The notes beneath the pieces were generated by a model. That model made no database searches. It saw nothing but the letters and a program-made list of their open reading frames with translations, and was not told where the DNA came from. The position numbers were made by a program, and so were the translations under genes. A stretch of 64,000 nucleotides of DNA, from contig JAMDHS010000050.1 in assembly GCA_029717555.1 (NCBI GenBank), positions 99,409 to 163,408 on the forward strand, written 5' to 3'. Below, piece by piece: positions 1 to 11,853 of this stretch (the stretch's first letter is position 1; the number at the start of each line of letters is the position of its first letter). Origin of the DNA: Peribolospora baueri. Its lineage: Eukaryota > Basidiomycota > Peribolosporomycetes > Peribolosporales > Peribolosporaceae.

Positions 1-819
1 CTTCGATTATAACATGAGAGTCCCCTTGGAGAAAGCATTCGGATGCTTACCTTGGACCAGCGCACATGATGGGACACTGTCGGAACGGAGGCCCGGTGAT
101 CCATGAGGCACAGGTGATCACTCAACGGCGAGATGGAGACCGATCGCTCACCTCTTGTGGTGTGCACGCTTCCGTGATGCAACCGTAGAGCATGTTGAGA
201 TGGTTAAAGAAGTCGACAGCTGTGCGAGCCAGCCGGCAAAAGGGCAAAGAATGTACGGCTTCAACACCGCCTCGTTCACCCTCGACCTGGTAACACCACC
301 ATCGCCAGCAAGAGTCTTGTCCAGCGGTGACCTTCCAGCGGCACCGTCGGCAAACTCCGTTTACGCCTCGCACGAAGCCCACAAACAACCCGAGAAGAAC
401 GCCGAACGGACTCACTGTTCACGGCCAACCATTCATTCAGGTCCTCCCCCTCCGGAAGTACGACCGCCAACCTCAAGTTTCCCGAGCCAAGTGTCGCCTC
501 TGCGTACCTCTTGAGCTGGTACTGCTTCGTGCCTTCGGGCATGTTGCGCTTCGGCTTGAAGGTGCGCGTCTTCGAGCTGCGGGCGTGGAAGGTAGACGGG
601 TTATCAGGTGAGAGGGCGCGACGAGAAGGAAAGAATTGGTCGGCACGAGCAGGTGGGAGGTGTCAGTCAGGAGGTCGTTCCGACCGCCCACACCCCAAAT
701 TCTCAGTGGGGTTCCAACCAAAACAATGCTTGGCTCAGGGACGGCACGGGCAGCGCTGGTCGCCCTGGCCATGACACCGTGTTGTCGTAGTGCACTCACA
801 GTCCAAAAAAGGAAGACAT
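1..819 (-). CDS. MOB1: MOB1-family kinase activator (5' part; runs off the left edge)
   Basis: Mob1 proteins bind and activate NDR/LATS-type kinases (Dbf2 in yeast) in mitotic exit and septation. Four coding exons can be joined in phase: 819-800 (starts MSSFFG), 576-416, 219-152 and 76-51; the rest lies beyond base 1. The joined protein shows the hallmark Mob core: [17 protein letters not shown], then HAE-type [39 protein letters not shown], and the start of the zinc-site region with [14 protein letters not shown]. Donors are GTGAGT, GTGAGT, GTGAGC and GTAAGC, all acceptors are AG. The 20-nt first exon is chosen because its two leftover bases restore the frame into the second exon exactly. 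Only the N-terminal half is visible, so the zinc ligands further on and the C-terminus cannot be judged. The family call is firm; whether it is the Mob1 or Mob2 paralogue is inferred from the close match to Mob1. Confidence 0.9.
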
Positions 820-1109
820 GGTGACGGATGCTCGCCTCGACGCCGGTGGGAAATCAACGAAGAGACGAGAAGGTATCCGAGAAGACAAGCCAAGCACACT
901 GGCAAATAAAAGCAAGAGGTGGCGTTGAATTGCCCGTCGCCGTTTCCCCGGCTCTTTCCAAGTGGTCAGGGGTGCGCTCGATCTCCATCCGCGTCGAGAC
1001 GCGGGCCACTTGCCGCAGCACTCGCCGGCGTCGGATCGCCAGGTCGCCAAAGTATGGAGATACCTTTCGAAGCCGTCAACCTGATCAACCTCCTAAATGA
1101 AAACCAAAG
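820..1109. other. Intergenic, upstream of MOB1; no gene seen
   Basis: This stretch lies between the MOB1 start codon and the first recognisable repeat sequence. Open frames exist on both strands but show no family motif, no splice logic and no conserved start. It presumably contains the MOB1 promoter; I see no clear TATA box. Confidence 0.5.
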
Positions 1110-3180
1110 CAGCAGTGCTCATTGACGAGTCATTTCAATGGGACATCCACTACAGGGAAGCATGTGGTGCATAACGTAGGGCTGAGCTCTAGTGGGACCT
1201 CGGGGTGCGGCGACGCCAAGTGGGACCACTCTGCAACCCGTCGGCAAAGCACTGACGAGGGGAGGGTGGAATAGTCTGCTTCTACTTGGAGAGGGGAATG
1301 ATCTATTTAGGAAGGGGATGTTCTACTTACGAGGGGAAGAATGGTCTACATAAGAGGATGATGGTCTACATACGAGGGGGATGGTGTACATAAGAGGGGG
1401 ATGGTCTGGGTCCAAGAGGGAAGGGGGGGGATGGTCTGCTTCAAAGAGAGGTGAGAGGAATGCCCTGCGTCCGAGGAGGGGGGTAGGTGGGCGGTGGATG
1501 GTCTGTGTCACTTGGGGAGTTACAGGGCTCTGGCTCCTTGCCGTTCTTGGTCACATTGGGAAGAGGTTTCCTTGCCGTTTTTGGTCTCCTCGGGCAGAGG
1601 TCTGCTTCTCTTCTTCTTGGGGGAAAGAAAGGAAGGAGGGAGAGAAGGGGTGGGTATGGAAGGAGATGTGCAGACGACGACAGGCGAATTGCTCATTTTC
1701 TGAGCGCCGCGGTGCGCACCTTTCACAGTCGAGGACATTGTCGTTCACACAGCTTCACACAGTTCCTTCTCTCAAAGTCCGGGACGTGGACAAACTCTCC
1801 GATTCCGTCCCGGACAACTATGTACACTATTGTCGCCTCGTCGTCGCTTGTCTGCACCTAGGCCGCCCGCTGGTGCCGCCGTTACCGCTGAAAGGTTTGT
1901 ATTGTCCCGACTTTGGGATGGGGTTTGCAGCCGAGGTCGTGCGGCGGATAGTAAAATGTATTAGAAGGTATGAGAGTCCATGCCGGTTGGTGGGAATGAC
2001 CTCTTAAACATGTCGCTTATGAAAAGTGTTCAGGGCCATGACGGTTAGGTGAAGAAGGCCTCGGCCATATCGGCGAGGGTATTGGGCACGTGTGCAGGGG
2101 CGATATCAGGGCTACGGCGAGAAGCAGGCTGAAGCGATAGTGGTGTGCGTGAGCGGCCCAGATGCTCTGTGTGGGAACAGGCGATGTGGTTGAAGCGATA
2201 GTAGTAGTGGTCGAGGGCTGCCCAGGTGTGAGACCGGCCCAGATGCTCTGTGTGGGAACAGGCGATGTGGTTGAAGCGATAGTAGTAGTGGTCGAGGGCT
2301 GCCCAGGTGTGAGACCAGGCGCACTGGCTCAAATGGTAGTCAAGTTCTGTGTGAAAACATCGACGATGTTCTGGAATAGTATCCAGAATACGTATCCAGA
2401 ATACAAGTTCAGCCTTCCCGCCAAGAGCGAAAGGACTGACTCTTTCAGGACACTTACTTGATATGCCACGGGCGTGTAGCCAGGATAGAGTACCATCAGG
2501 CGCACCGCGATGGTGAAGATGCCGAAGACTCAGGCGGTGGGATGGGAGCAGGCGCAGGTTCTGATGGAGTCGGTGGCATGGTGTGAAGGTTATGGCAAAG
2601 CGGGACGAGAGAAGAGAAGGCTTGCCGTAATGGTTATGGAGTAGGGAGAGGAATGGAATCCTGGAGTGAGTTGGCTTGAAGATGGAGGGAGAGTGGGCGG
2701 GGAAACGGGGCTCTTCTTGTACTTTCTTCTTGGGACTGGACCGCTCTTCGTTCATGACAAGGACCTTTCTTGAGTGTGAATGAGACAATGTCGCTCGCTG
2801 AGTGCGAATGAGACGATGTCCCTTTGGCGTGAGGATGGAAAAGAAAAGACAACGTTTCGACGTTAGTGAGCGTATGCCCGTTCTGAGTTCTCGATCCAAG
2901 GTGAGTACCGGAAGGAGCGAAGGCAGGATTTACGAAAAAAGGTGTCGCTGTACGGAAAGAGTGATTGAAGGAGTCAAGCCAAGGTCGCTGTATTGGGAAG
3001 GAAGGACGGAAGGAAGGACGAGAACATTTCCGTGTGCGGTTCACTCCACGCTCGATTCGATTCGATCAGTCACAACATGCCAACCAAGTCCGGATGGCTC
3101 CCGGTTGCGATTGCGCACGTATGTGTGTGTACTGGGACTGTTCTTGCCGCTTCTTTGCGTACCGCTCATTCCAGACGAGT
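1110..3180 (-). repeat. Dispersed repeat family, copy R1 (inverted)
   Basis: Read on the minus strand, this stretch matches the plus-strand copy at 20235-22920 segment by segment and in the same order. The near-3175 end matches 20250-20340, the promoter-like part around 2690-2770 matches 20640-20740, the part at 1860-2060 matches 21230-21370, and the outer end near 1110-1250 matches 22230-22290 and 22850-22920. Between 1260 and 1500 there are imperfect tandem units built on a GGTCTACATAAGAGGGGGA-like core, the same material as the CAAGTAGAC-type units at 22050-22200. No transposase, reverse transcriptase or other mobile-element protein is encoded. The element type is therefore unknown: a solo-LTR-like or other non-autonomous repeat are both possible. 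Confidence 0.8.
2154..2315. repeat. Near-perfect tandem duplication of about 81 bp inside R1
   Basis: Two head-to-tail units (about 2154-2234 and 2235-2315) are almost identical; each carries CGGCCCAGATGCTCTGTG and GGTTGAAGCGATAGTAGTAG. Related but more diverged units occur at 21020-21150 and 46660-46880 in the other copies. Confidence 0.85.
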
Positions 3181-3856
3181 TCGGTATTTGCGCCAAGCTT
3201 GGAGCAGGGTGCTCAGTTGTGGGAGCTGGGAGCCGACGGGGCATACAGAGAGGAGAGCTCAGCCCTACGAGGGGAATGAGCGCCTATGGGTTCCGCTCAG
3301 CTTAAGTGGTGCTGAATGTGTCTATCTCTTTCTCATCTTGTGCAGCTCATGCTTCCTTGCAATTTGCATCCCAAAAGTATTCATCAAGGCTCACTGTGTG
3401 GCGGAAACTACTGGTGTGTTTATTCGGGGAAGAGGTGCTCTCCCAAAGAGAGGGACACGGCCTCTTTATAAATACCATACATACACGGGAGACGGCGGGG
3501 TGAGGCAGGCCAGTCCTGACTTCTCAATCCAAGGTGAGCATTGCATAGACAAGAAAGGAAAACGTACAGACAGCATCACTCCGGATCGATGGAAGTAGAC
3601 TGGTATTGGATGCTACGGAAGAAAAATTCGCATATAGATTACAATGGGAGATGGGGAGAGCGTGTCGAAGGGATATCCAACTGACCAGCGGATGCAGGGC
3701 AAGAAAGGAAGGAGCGCTGGTCGACGTCTTTGCCCTTCACCCACCTGGGCCCTCCTCAGTCCTGGTGTTCGCGCCTCCTCAAAGCCCACATGCTTCTCCA
3801 CGCTCCCAAGTCGGACCGGCCTTGGCTTCTAACGCTGCAGACATGGGCGAACGCCT
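3181..3856. other. Intergenic; short repeat-end fragment, no gene seen
   Basis: No convincing coding region. Around 3345-3410 a piece starting TGCTTCCTTGCA resembles the outer end of the repeat family at 22855-22920, in plus orientation. A TATA-like TTTATAAATACC occurs near 3465. The right part is the downstream flank of SEC7. Confidence 0.5.
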
Positions 3857-6800
3857 TCACATGTCCTGAGCCTGAGGAGCCTGAGCACTGTCTGGCTCAG
3901 GAGGGAATTCTCCTAAACCTGTTGTACCTTTCACCAACAGGCCCAGCGTCTCTCCCATGCGGAGAAGAAACGCACGCAGCGCCGCTCGGGTCGTAGGAGC
4001 CAGTTCACGCTCGAGGAGGGCGACCGACAGGGGATAGAACTCGGACAGATGTTGCGACAACTGCGAAACGGTAAAAGAGAGAGGTTCAGGCCGTGCACAA
4101 CGGAAAACGGGCCAGCACCTATGAGAAAGGAAGCGTGGCACTCACGCTCTCATCGTCGAAACAGCAGAAACCATGCAAGATTTCTACCACGACCGGCGTC
4201 CAAGCTGCGATATTGCGCGTCTGCGTCTCTGCGTCCAGTGTGATGAAGCCTCGGAGAACATCGCTGCCGAGACTGCAGTATGGATGAGACACGATACGAT
4301 GTTCAAGGAAGTAACCGATGAGCACACGCACTGTGCGACAATCTCGAGGGCGACGACAGCAACGACAAAAACTCACGGCATGAACTGCTCTTCGACCTTG
4401 CCCTTGGCTTCCCGGTGTCCCGGACGCTCGTCCTCGTGCATACGGATGAGGACGTGCACGAGCGTCGCCGCGCTCGAGCTCTCCTGCTTGAGCAGGTTCG
4501 GCAGCTGCTTCATGAAGCCGACCTTCCAGAGGGCCATGCGCAGCTCCTTGTCTGCATTGAAGCGCTTCGCGAACCTGTACGAGTCGTCCAGGACGCCCAA
4601 CAGTCGCAGCAGCTGATCTGCGGGTATGGTTTCGTATACCTCCGAGTTTTGTAGCAGCTCGTGCGTCGTCTCGATGAGCAGCAACTGCAAGACGCATTTG
4701 ACGATGACTTGCTTGAAGATACGTCTGCGGTCCGACGGTGCAGTTGGAGCCGATGCTGTCGGCAACGCCGTGTACGGCATGGCCGGCGTGGTGGGAGATA
4801 GTGGAGTGAGACCGTTTACATGTAGACCTGTGGGGCGATATGGCGAACGTTAGCTTCTCACTTTTAGCAACGTCTGCTTCTTGATGAAGACACATACCCT
4901 GGTCCGCCCCCGCCGCAGGTGATATCGGGCTTGCTGGAACGCTGGAATCGACACGCAAGCTGGGGTCGAACAGCTGGTGCGCTGTGGTGGTGCGGAACAG
5001 CTGCACGAATGTCGTGACGACCGTCTCCCACTGCTCAGCATCAAGCTTGCGCACGTTCTTTTCGAGCAGCTGCTGCAGACAAGACGTGCCTATCCGGGCG
5101 AGCGTGTCGTTTTCTGAGAAGCGTAGAAAGGGTTGTGAGAACGCCTGCTACAGCATGCGGCCGCAGTCAGTGCGCAAATGCGTAGGTGCTTACCCTGACA
5201 GATGCAAGCACAGAGAAGCTCAAGCAATCCATCCAACATTCGAGCCAATGTCTCGAAGAAAAAAGTCCAAAGGTCGATCACGTTCCTCAACGCCTGAATC
5301 ATCGTTGTGCTCAGCCAGACGCTCATGTCCTCCTGCGTGCTGAACCTGCTGACATCTTGCTTGCTCCGCAGAACCGCAAAGATGGGGAAGAGCACTTCTT
5401 GGCAGACTGTGTCCCAGAAATCAGGCCGGAAGGTTGCCCCGTGCTTCTTCAAGGTCTCGAAGAGGGAGTCAAGGGCGACACGCCGCACCTCGAGGTCCTC
5501 GCCGTTCATAATAATGTCGTAAAAGCTGAAGAGGGCGGGGAACCAGAAACGAACCATGGGGTCGTCTATCGGCGGCGTCGTCGGTGCCAGATCTGGCACA
5601 GTATCGGCGGAGACGGGGCAGAGCGGACTTGCGAGCATCTTCGGAACGACACCTCGCAGCATCTCAATGGAATGTAGTGAGACCTTCTGGTACTTGCTGA
5701 GCTTGCAGAAGTCGGTGATGCAGACGGTCAGGTCAGCAAAGGAGCCGTATTCGACGATCTTATCGAAATGCTCCGCATTCAGCTGCTGAACGATATCGAA
5801 GCCGTAGCTCGCAATTCGTTCTAGGGCCGCACGGAAACGTCACACGGGTCAGCAGGCACGGATAGATTCATTTAGAGGTTATGAAGTCAGCTCACCAGTC
5901 TCTGCTTTCGACGCTGCACCAAAGACGCCGAACATTGTTCGCCAGCCGGAGCGCATGTTCTGCACCCGGCTCTGGATCATTTGTTGCAAGCATTGCAAGA
6001 CCTGTCACGGCAACAAGACGGCGATGACGCTCGTCAGCAAAGCATACGCGTCAAGGAGCTCGAGTGTGGCGAGACAACGCTCACCATTTCCCGTACGTCC
6101 GGATTAGTATTATGAACCATCGCATATTCGAACGGCTTCAGGAAGTCCTTCTGGAACTTGAAGTGTGACAACTCTTCTTTCTCCAAAAAGCGCATAGATA
6201 GCTGTCGGAGGGCATCCAGTGCGAAAAAGCTGACGTTCGGATTGGCATGGCAGCAGACCTGTAGAGAGCGAAAGCGGAAGCCCGCTCGATGAGACGATGC
6301 CGTCGATAGCATAGCAGACATACGGGTCCCTCACTCACCTGGTTGAAATGTTGGCCAAGGATGTTCCAGATGCCCGACCATTCGATACGAATGCGACCCA
6401 TATTGTAATAAGATATCTCCACCAGCTTCTGCAGGCTGAACAGCCGTGGGCTGTCCGACAGACCGGAGGACTGGATCTCTTCCCAAGACACATCGCTGAG
6501 GGACTGAACGAAGTCGACGATGGCGGTCTGGACATATGGTGGAGAAGGTGATGAGCTTCCACGCACAAGAACAGCCTAAGCAACAACTCAGCGAGCGCTT
6601 ACCCCAGAGAGGTTCTTTGACGATGAAAAGATCATATCTGCCGCAATAGTGACCTCGGATGAACCGCCCGCGATGGCCACCTCTTCGGTCGGCATGCTTG
6701 GTTTAGATCGCTGCGACTGTGCCGAGCTCCGCCTTCTGTCCGTCGTAAGCCAGGATACAGAAATGATCAGTCGAGCGCTTTTGCTGCAGGGATAAAGGAC

Positions 6801-9800
6801 AAGCCACACTCACGGTTGCCTTCCGAGCTGAGGCAGGCTGTCCTGATCCACACCGTTGCTGATGAGCTGGAACCGTTCGAGCTGACTGACGCACGTCAAC
6901 ACCTCCCTCCAACTTCCTTTGAGGTAGTTGCCCTCTGTCGCGGCGACGCCAAAGAGCGCCTTGATAGCCTCAACGTTCTTCGGCTTCATTTCTCCGAGAT
7001 TGTTCAGGAAGGTGAACTTGGCCAGTGTAGTCACGAACGCGTTGCGTTCGAGTTCCATGCCGAACAGACAGACGATGTGGATCGCGTGACGGAAGCCTTC
7101 CAAGCACAGCTGCACGATCTCCATGTCGTCCGAGTCTTGGAGCGGACCGGACACGCCAGCGAGGAAGGCCATCCAGGCGACTTCGAACATTGGCTTGACG
7201 TGCTCGAAGTGGGACGCCGAGAAGAACTGGTCATTCGACTTGCCGCCTCGACGCTGGTTGCGCACCATGGTGCGGAAGAGCGCTTCCGACTTGTTGGCCA
7301 TCGTCTCAGACTGCAGCACGTACGCCTCCCGCTGCAGATCACGCCCGACAGCGGCGATCGCATTGGCGAAACCGGCACCTCCCGAGGTCGGCGTTCGAGC
7401 GACCGCGACCTCGTCCTTCATCTTGATCTCGTTCGTCTGAATGTCGTTGTAGATCCTTATCAGGAAATCTTCGGGTAGATTCTTTCCATCGTCAATACCG
7501 CGGTTATTCTTGACGAAATCCTGAGCGGTCATTCGACTCTTGACTTGCGGGTTGTGCGCGTCCGTGTTGAGCATGATGACCGAGTAGGCCAATACGTATG
7601 CCGTATCTGGGAGGTACAAGAGAAAAACAAATGAGAAGGAATGAGCCCTTGGACCGAAATTTCGAAACATTTACGGGGGAAATGGGCTCACCTGCGTTGG
7701 CAAACGCCCGTGGGTTGCCCGCCACATACCGCTCGGCGAACTTGAGCATGAAGCGATCGATCTTCTGCGCCTCGCCCGGTAGCCGGAAACTCTGCAAGAA
7801 GGTGCGCAGAGCTTCAAGGAAGGATACGTTCTCAAAGTCCATAAAGTCGACAAAGGCGTGCATGATTGCGATGTTTTCCGGGTCGCTGTGGGGTAAGCGA
7901 AGCACCACCGCGTATTGAGCTCAACCGGTCGTCCGGCAATCCCCTCATGAATGCTCGAGACGCTCACCCTTCCCCGAGATATTCTCCAATCTGCCCCTTG
8001 CTGAGGCCATCGGCGAAGAGTAGGAATCGGGCGATCTCTCGAGGGTCAGAAGAGCGAATGAAGCCGTTCTCCAGAAGATATTGGATGCCCTGCAGATTTC
8101 AACGGCGATGTGAATCAGCTATCGTCGGTCAACACCGTACTATGCCAGACGATCAGCGACCAACCCGTTTCGGCTTGAAGTTGAAGCGCTTAAAACCTTC
8201 CAAGAGAGTTGTCTTCCGCTGCTTGGCACTCTCGAACCGACTCGGATCGTCCATAGCATCAGGTGTCGCGATGCCTGTCGGCGTCACAGAGCCGCTAGTG
8301 GACAGAGACGTCATCGCGCCGTCCGCGCTGGGTGACCGCGTATACGCCATACTTGCACGGGTGGAAATTGAATCGAGCGAAGCGCTCGTTGGAAGTCCCG
8401 AGCCATCCTCGCTCCGTCTGGACAAGCTGGTGGCCTCGACATCGCCTTCCTCTCCACCCATCGCCGCGGTCTCTACGGTCACTTCCGAGCGACGCGACCA
8501 TACGACGAGAGAGCGTAGGACCGCGACGAGGCATTCTAAGCTTTGGCGCTTCACGCGGACCTCCAGAGGCTGCCCAGCATGTGCAGGCGACTCGACGGCC
8601 GACGGTGCGCCGTTCGACACGGGGGTGCCGTTCGGAAGTGGCGACGACGGTTTCGCCGCGGCCGCAGCGTCCTCGTTCGGGCCGCTAGCCACACCAGGTA
8701 CGGAGTGCGTCGCAGTGAGCTTACTGATGATGTTCATCAGCCGTTCATAGATGTTATCCAGAGCCGTCCGATCGCAGTCATAATTGAGGTATATCTCGAC
8801 GAGCGCTTGCGGATCGTTGGAAAGACGAGCAAAAACGCTGAGGAGCCGTGATTTTTGAGCAAAAGTGGCCGTACGCATTTCGAGGATCGGCAGGAAGATC
8901 TCGTTGAGGAGGACCTCAATCTCTTTCTGTAAAGTTTGAAAGAATCAAAAAAGGCGGAACAAATGGGCACCACAATCAGCGCGCTAGCCCTAGCTTCCCG
9001 GACTCACAAGACATGAAGATGGACGGAAGACCTACCTTCATCTTCGTACGCATGCCCGACAGCACCTTCCAAAAGATCTCGCAACTGAGCTCAAAGACCT
9101 GCATGACGCTGCTGATCGCATTACGACTCAACGCCAAACAAAGATACTGCTTCACGGCCTGCACGAATGGCGTCTGCTCGCGAGTGCTGGCCGAGTGAAT
9201 GAGCACGTTGGGATCGATGAAGAGGGGAAGATGCGAGTTGAGGATGGTCAGGATGAGTTGCAAGGAGAGGAGCTTGGATCGCATGGCGTGCGACTTCAAA
9301 TCTCGTTCGCTGCATTCGTAAAAAGCGCAGACGACAAATTGGGTCAGGACGCCAGCGCAAAATGCAAAAGCACACAGACCCACACCCAGAGCGCTCACCT
9401 CTCGCTGCCGATCGGCTTCATACTGAGCTTGCAGAGCGCTCTAAAGACGAGGAAGGCGTCCTTGACGAACAATTCCTGCTCGCTGATGAGTGGACCGGAT
9501 TGGCCGTCCGCCGTGGAAGCGCCCAGGATTCCGAGAGCCGCAGTGGAAGCGTTCGGGTCATCTGCGCCGGCGGGAAGGGCATCGAAAGACTTGCGGGCCT
9601 CCATGGACCGCCTGGACCAGGCCAAAGCGATGAAAAGTGCACCATGGTCAGAAACAGACTGCATCCGCTCTTCAAAGCTCAGGCACCGAGGCCGAAAATG
9701 TTTTGCCCGCTGCGCCCTGAGCCCTTCCGGTCGCGATCTGCCCAGTTCCAAGCTACTCACAAGGTGACCTTCTCCCTTTCTCCCTCAGCCGTGGCACCTT

Positions 9801-11343
9801 CATCTTCTTCCTTACGACTCTCAGCATCTCCATCGGTCTCCGGAACCGTCGTGGCCATAGTGCTGGTCTCAGCCTCGCCTCCGTCGTTGGCGGTGGTCGT
9901 CTCCGAAATGGAAGCAGTCGGAGCAGAGCTGGGCGCGGCGGACGTCGTGCTCGTCACGGTCCTCACCGTGTCCTCGCTCGACCTTCCCTCGTTTTCTCGG
10001 GCTGAGAAACCGACGGACGGATTGGACACACTCTCCTCCTGCTGCTGGCCCCGGCCTTTGACCCTGCCGAACACGGCTTCCACCATCTGGCCGAGCGCAC
10101 CCTGAGCGACGCTCCTCTCTACGTTGCCCTTGCTCATAAGGAAGACGTTATACACCGTCCGTACGGCCTTGAGAAGAGAGCCCTGATGGACGTGTACGTT
10201 GGGAGATAGGACGGTGGAGAGGAGCGCCTTGATGATTTGGAGCTGTACGGAGGCGTCGATGGTCTCGGTAAAGCAGTCGCATATCACGTCCGTGACCAAG
10301 TCGGCTAGCGGTCGAGTAGCCGGGGCCGGAACGGGAGGTAAAGGTCCAGTAGCTGTGGTGGGGGTATCGGTATCGGCGCCGGGCGGGCCCGCCTGGCTCG
10401 TCGCCGTCGCGGCGGCCTGGGCTGCAAATCGGGGTTCGTCCGCAAAGAAGCTGTAGCTGACGAGCTTGCCGATGCAATCAAGAGCGGTGATCATGAGGGG
10501 TGTACTGCGCGTCTCGCAGGCCAGACGGAGAGGCTCGAAAATGACCCTCGGGTCGACCTCTCCTGCGCTTCCTCCCGCGGTTCCGTCTCTGACCATTTCG
10601 AGCGCCTTCTCGGTAGCCGCCTTGAGGTCTGGCGCGGCCTTGCCTTTCCTGGCTTCTCGACTGGAGAGGATGGTCTGAAGAGCGGAGCGCACGAAAACGA
10701 CGGAGACGGACGGAGAGGAGGAGGTGTGCAGCGAGGACGATGTCGAGAGCCTTGGCGTACCGACATGGGATAAAGACGTGGAGGCGCTGGTCCGAACGGC
10801 CTCTCGTCGCCCGTTTTCCGATCTCGGCGGTCGGGGTGGTGAAGTGACGGCGTGCGACGGAGGTGCTTGGGGCGGTAGAGGGCGTTCGTCCTTGGCCGGG
10901 GTGGCAGGCGGGTCGGCGTCCGTGTCATCGTCCTGTTTGCCAGGTGGGACGTCTTCCGGGGCTTCCTCGATACGCCTAGGCTCTACCTCGTCCCGTCTTC
11001 CCACTCCGTCATCGACGCCGTCAACAGCCCCCACCACCTCTTCTTCCTCCGCACGTGGACCCAACACCCGCTCCTCACTCGTCCTCTCCACCACGATGTC
11101 CGGCACGGGGATCGCCGCGGGGAGGCGCGGCTTATCATCAGCATCGGCTGCGACTGTGTCTTCCGGACCAGTCAACTTTCCTTCCTCCGTCGCATCTTCC
11201 GGGTTTCCCTCCTGACCGTCCGCGTCCTTCAGTGGCTGCTGAGCTTCTGGCGGTGCCGTCTCATTGGTATCGTCGTCGGCCTGGGGCGGGGGATCCTTGG
11301 CGACAGTGTCGTGGGCGTCGTCCGGAGCAGACTCCGGATCCAT
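3857..11343 (-). CDS. SEC7: Sec7/BIG-type guanine nucleotide exchange factor for Arf GTPases
   Basis: Large multi-exon gene for a trans-Golgi Arf-GEF that loads GTP on Arf1 to drive vesicle coat assembly. Visible in order: a long acidic, proline-rich N-terminus (about 11343-10700); a DCB region with [20 protein letters not shown] and [13 protein letters not shown] (about 10230-10100); the HUS region with the signature EIYLNYDCD (about 8790); the catalytic Sec7 domain from [19 protein letters not shown] (about 8090) through [10 protein letters not shown], whose glutamic finger codon is at 7771-7773, to [12 protein letters not shown] (about 7590-7550); then HDS repeats to a terminus ending PQAQDM. 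The start at 11343 (MDPESA) is preferred over an upstream in-frame ATG because its context has A at -3 and G at +4 and the upstream stretch reads like 5' leader. Introns are short with GT-AG ends. The length, roughly 2000 residues, fits the family. Confidence 0.93.
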
Positions 11344-11853
11344 ATTGGCGCTGTCGTACTTCAGACGGCGTTCGAGGATCGGGGTGCCGTGCCGAAGATG
11401 AAGACGGTCTGTCTGTCTGTCGACGCCGGCGGAATGGATGAGAGGGATGGGAAGTGCGAGACGGTCGAGAAGAGCTTCGGGACGTCTCAAGCGGCGAGCA
11501 ATGTCGGCGCGCACGTGGCTCGCCGCAGCCTCAGCTGAGCGAACCCCAGGAGTAAATGAGCTGAAGCACGCAAATAGCAATCAAGTGAAGTGGGATGATG
11601 TAACGTGATAGATACGACTTGTCGACCACCATGTCTTCCTTTCCAGTGGCCAGTGACGACGGGTTCCGTCTTTGCCCATTTGGGAGCATGCCCTCCATTA
11701 TGAATGATGGCTTTCGTTACAAAGGTCGTCTCGCTCGCTAACGCTAACGTTCTTCACCAACGTACACTCAAGCCAAGCCAAGCCAAGCCGGATGGGCAAA
11801 TCTGATCCTCCGCTGCGACAACGAAAAAAAGGCTCATCACACGCCCCCCCACA
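11344..11853. other. SEC7 upstream region
   Basis: This 510-bp stretch separates the SEC7 start from the stop of the beta-glucosidase gene; both genes are on the minus strand. An open frame continues from SEC7 to 11580 but probably reflects GC-rich leader. A short direct repeat CAAGCCAAGCCAAGCCAAGCC lies at about 11770-11790. No other gene is seen. Confidence 0.5.

Noticed and set aside
1381-2007. 208-codon plus-strand frame
   Set aside because: It runs through the G-rich tandem units of R1, with no domain and no conservation in R2 or R4.
2045-2899. 284-codon minus-strand frame
   Set aside because: It lies wholly within repeat R1 and includes its tandem duplication; the frame is not kept in the other copies.
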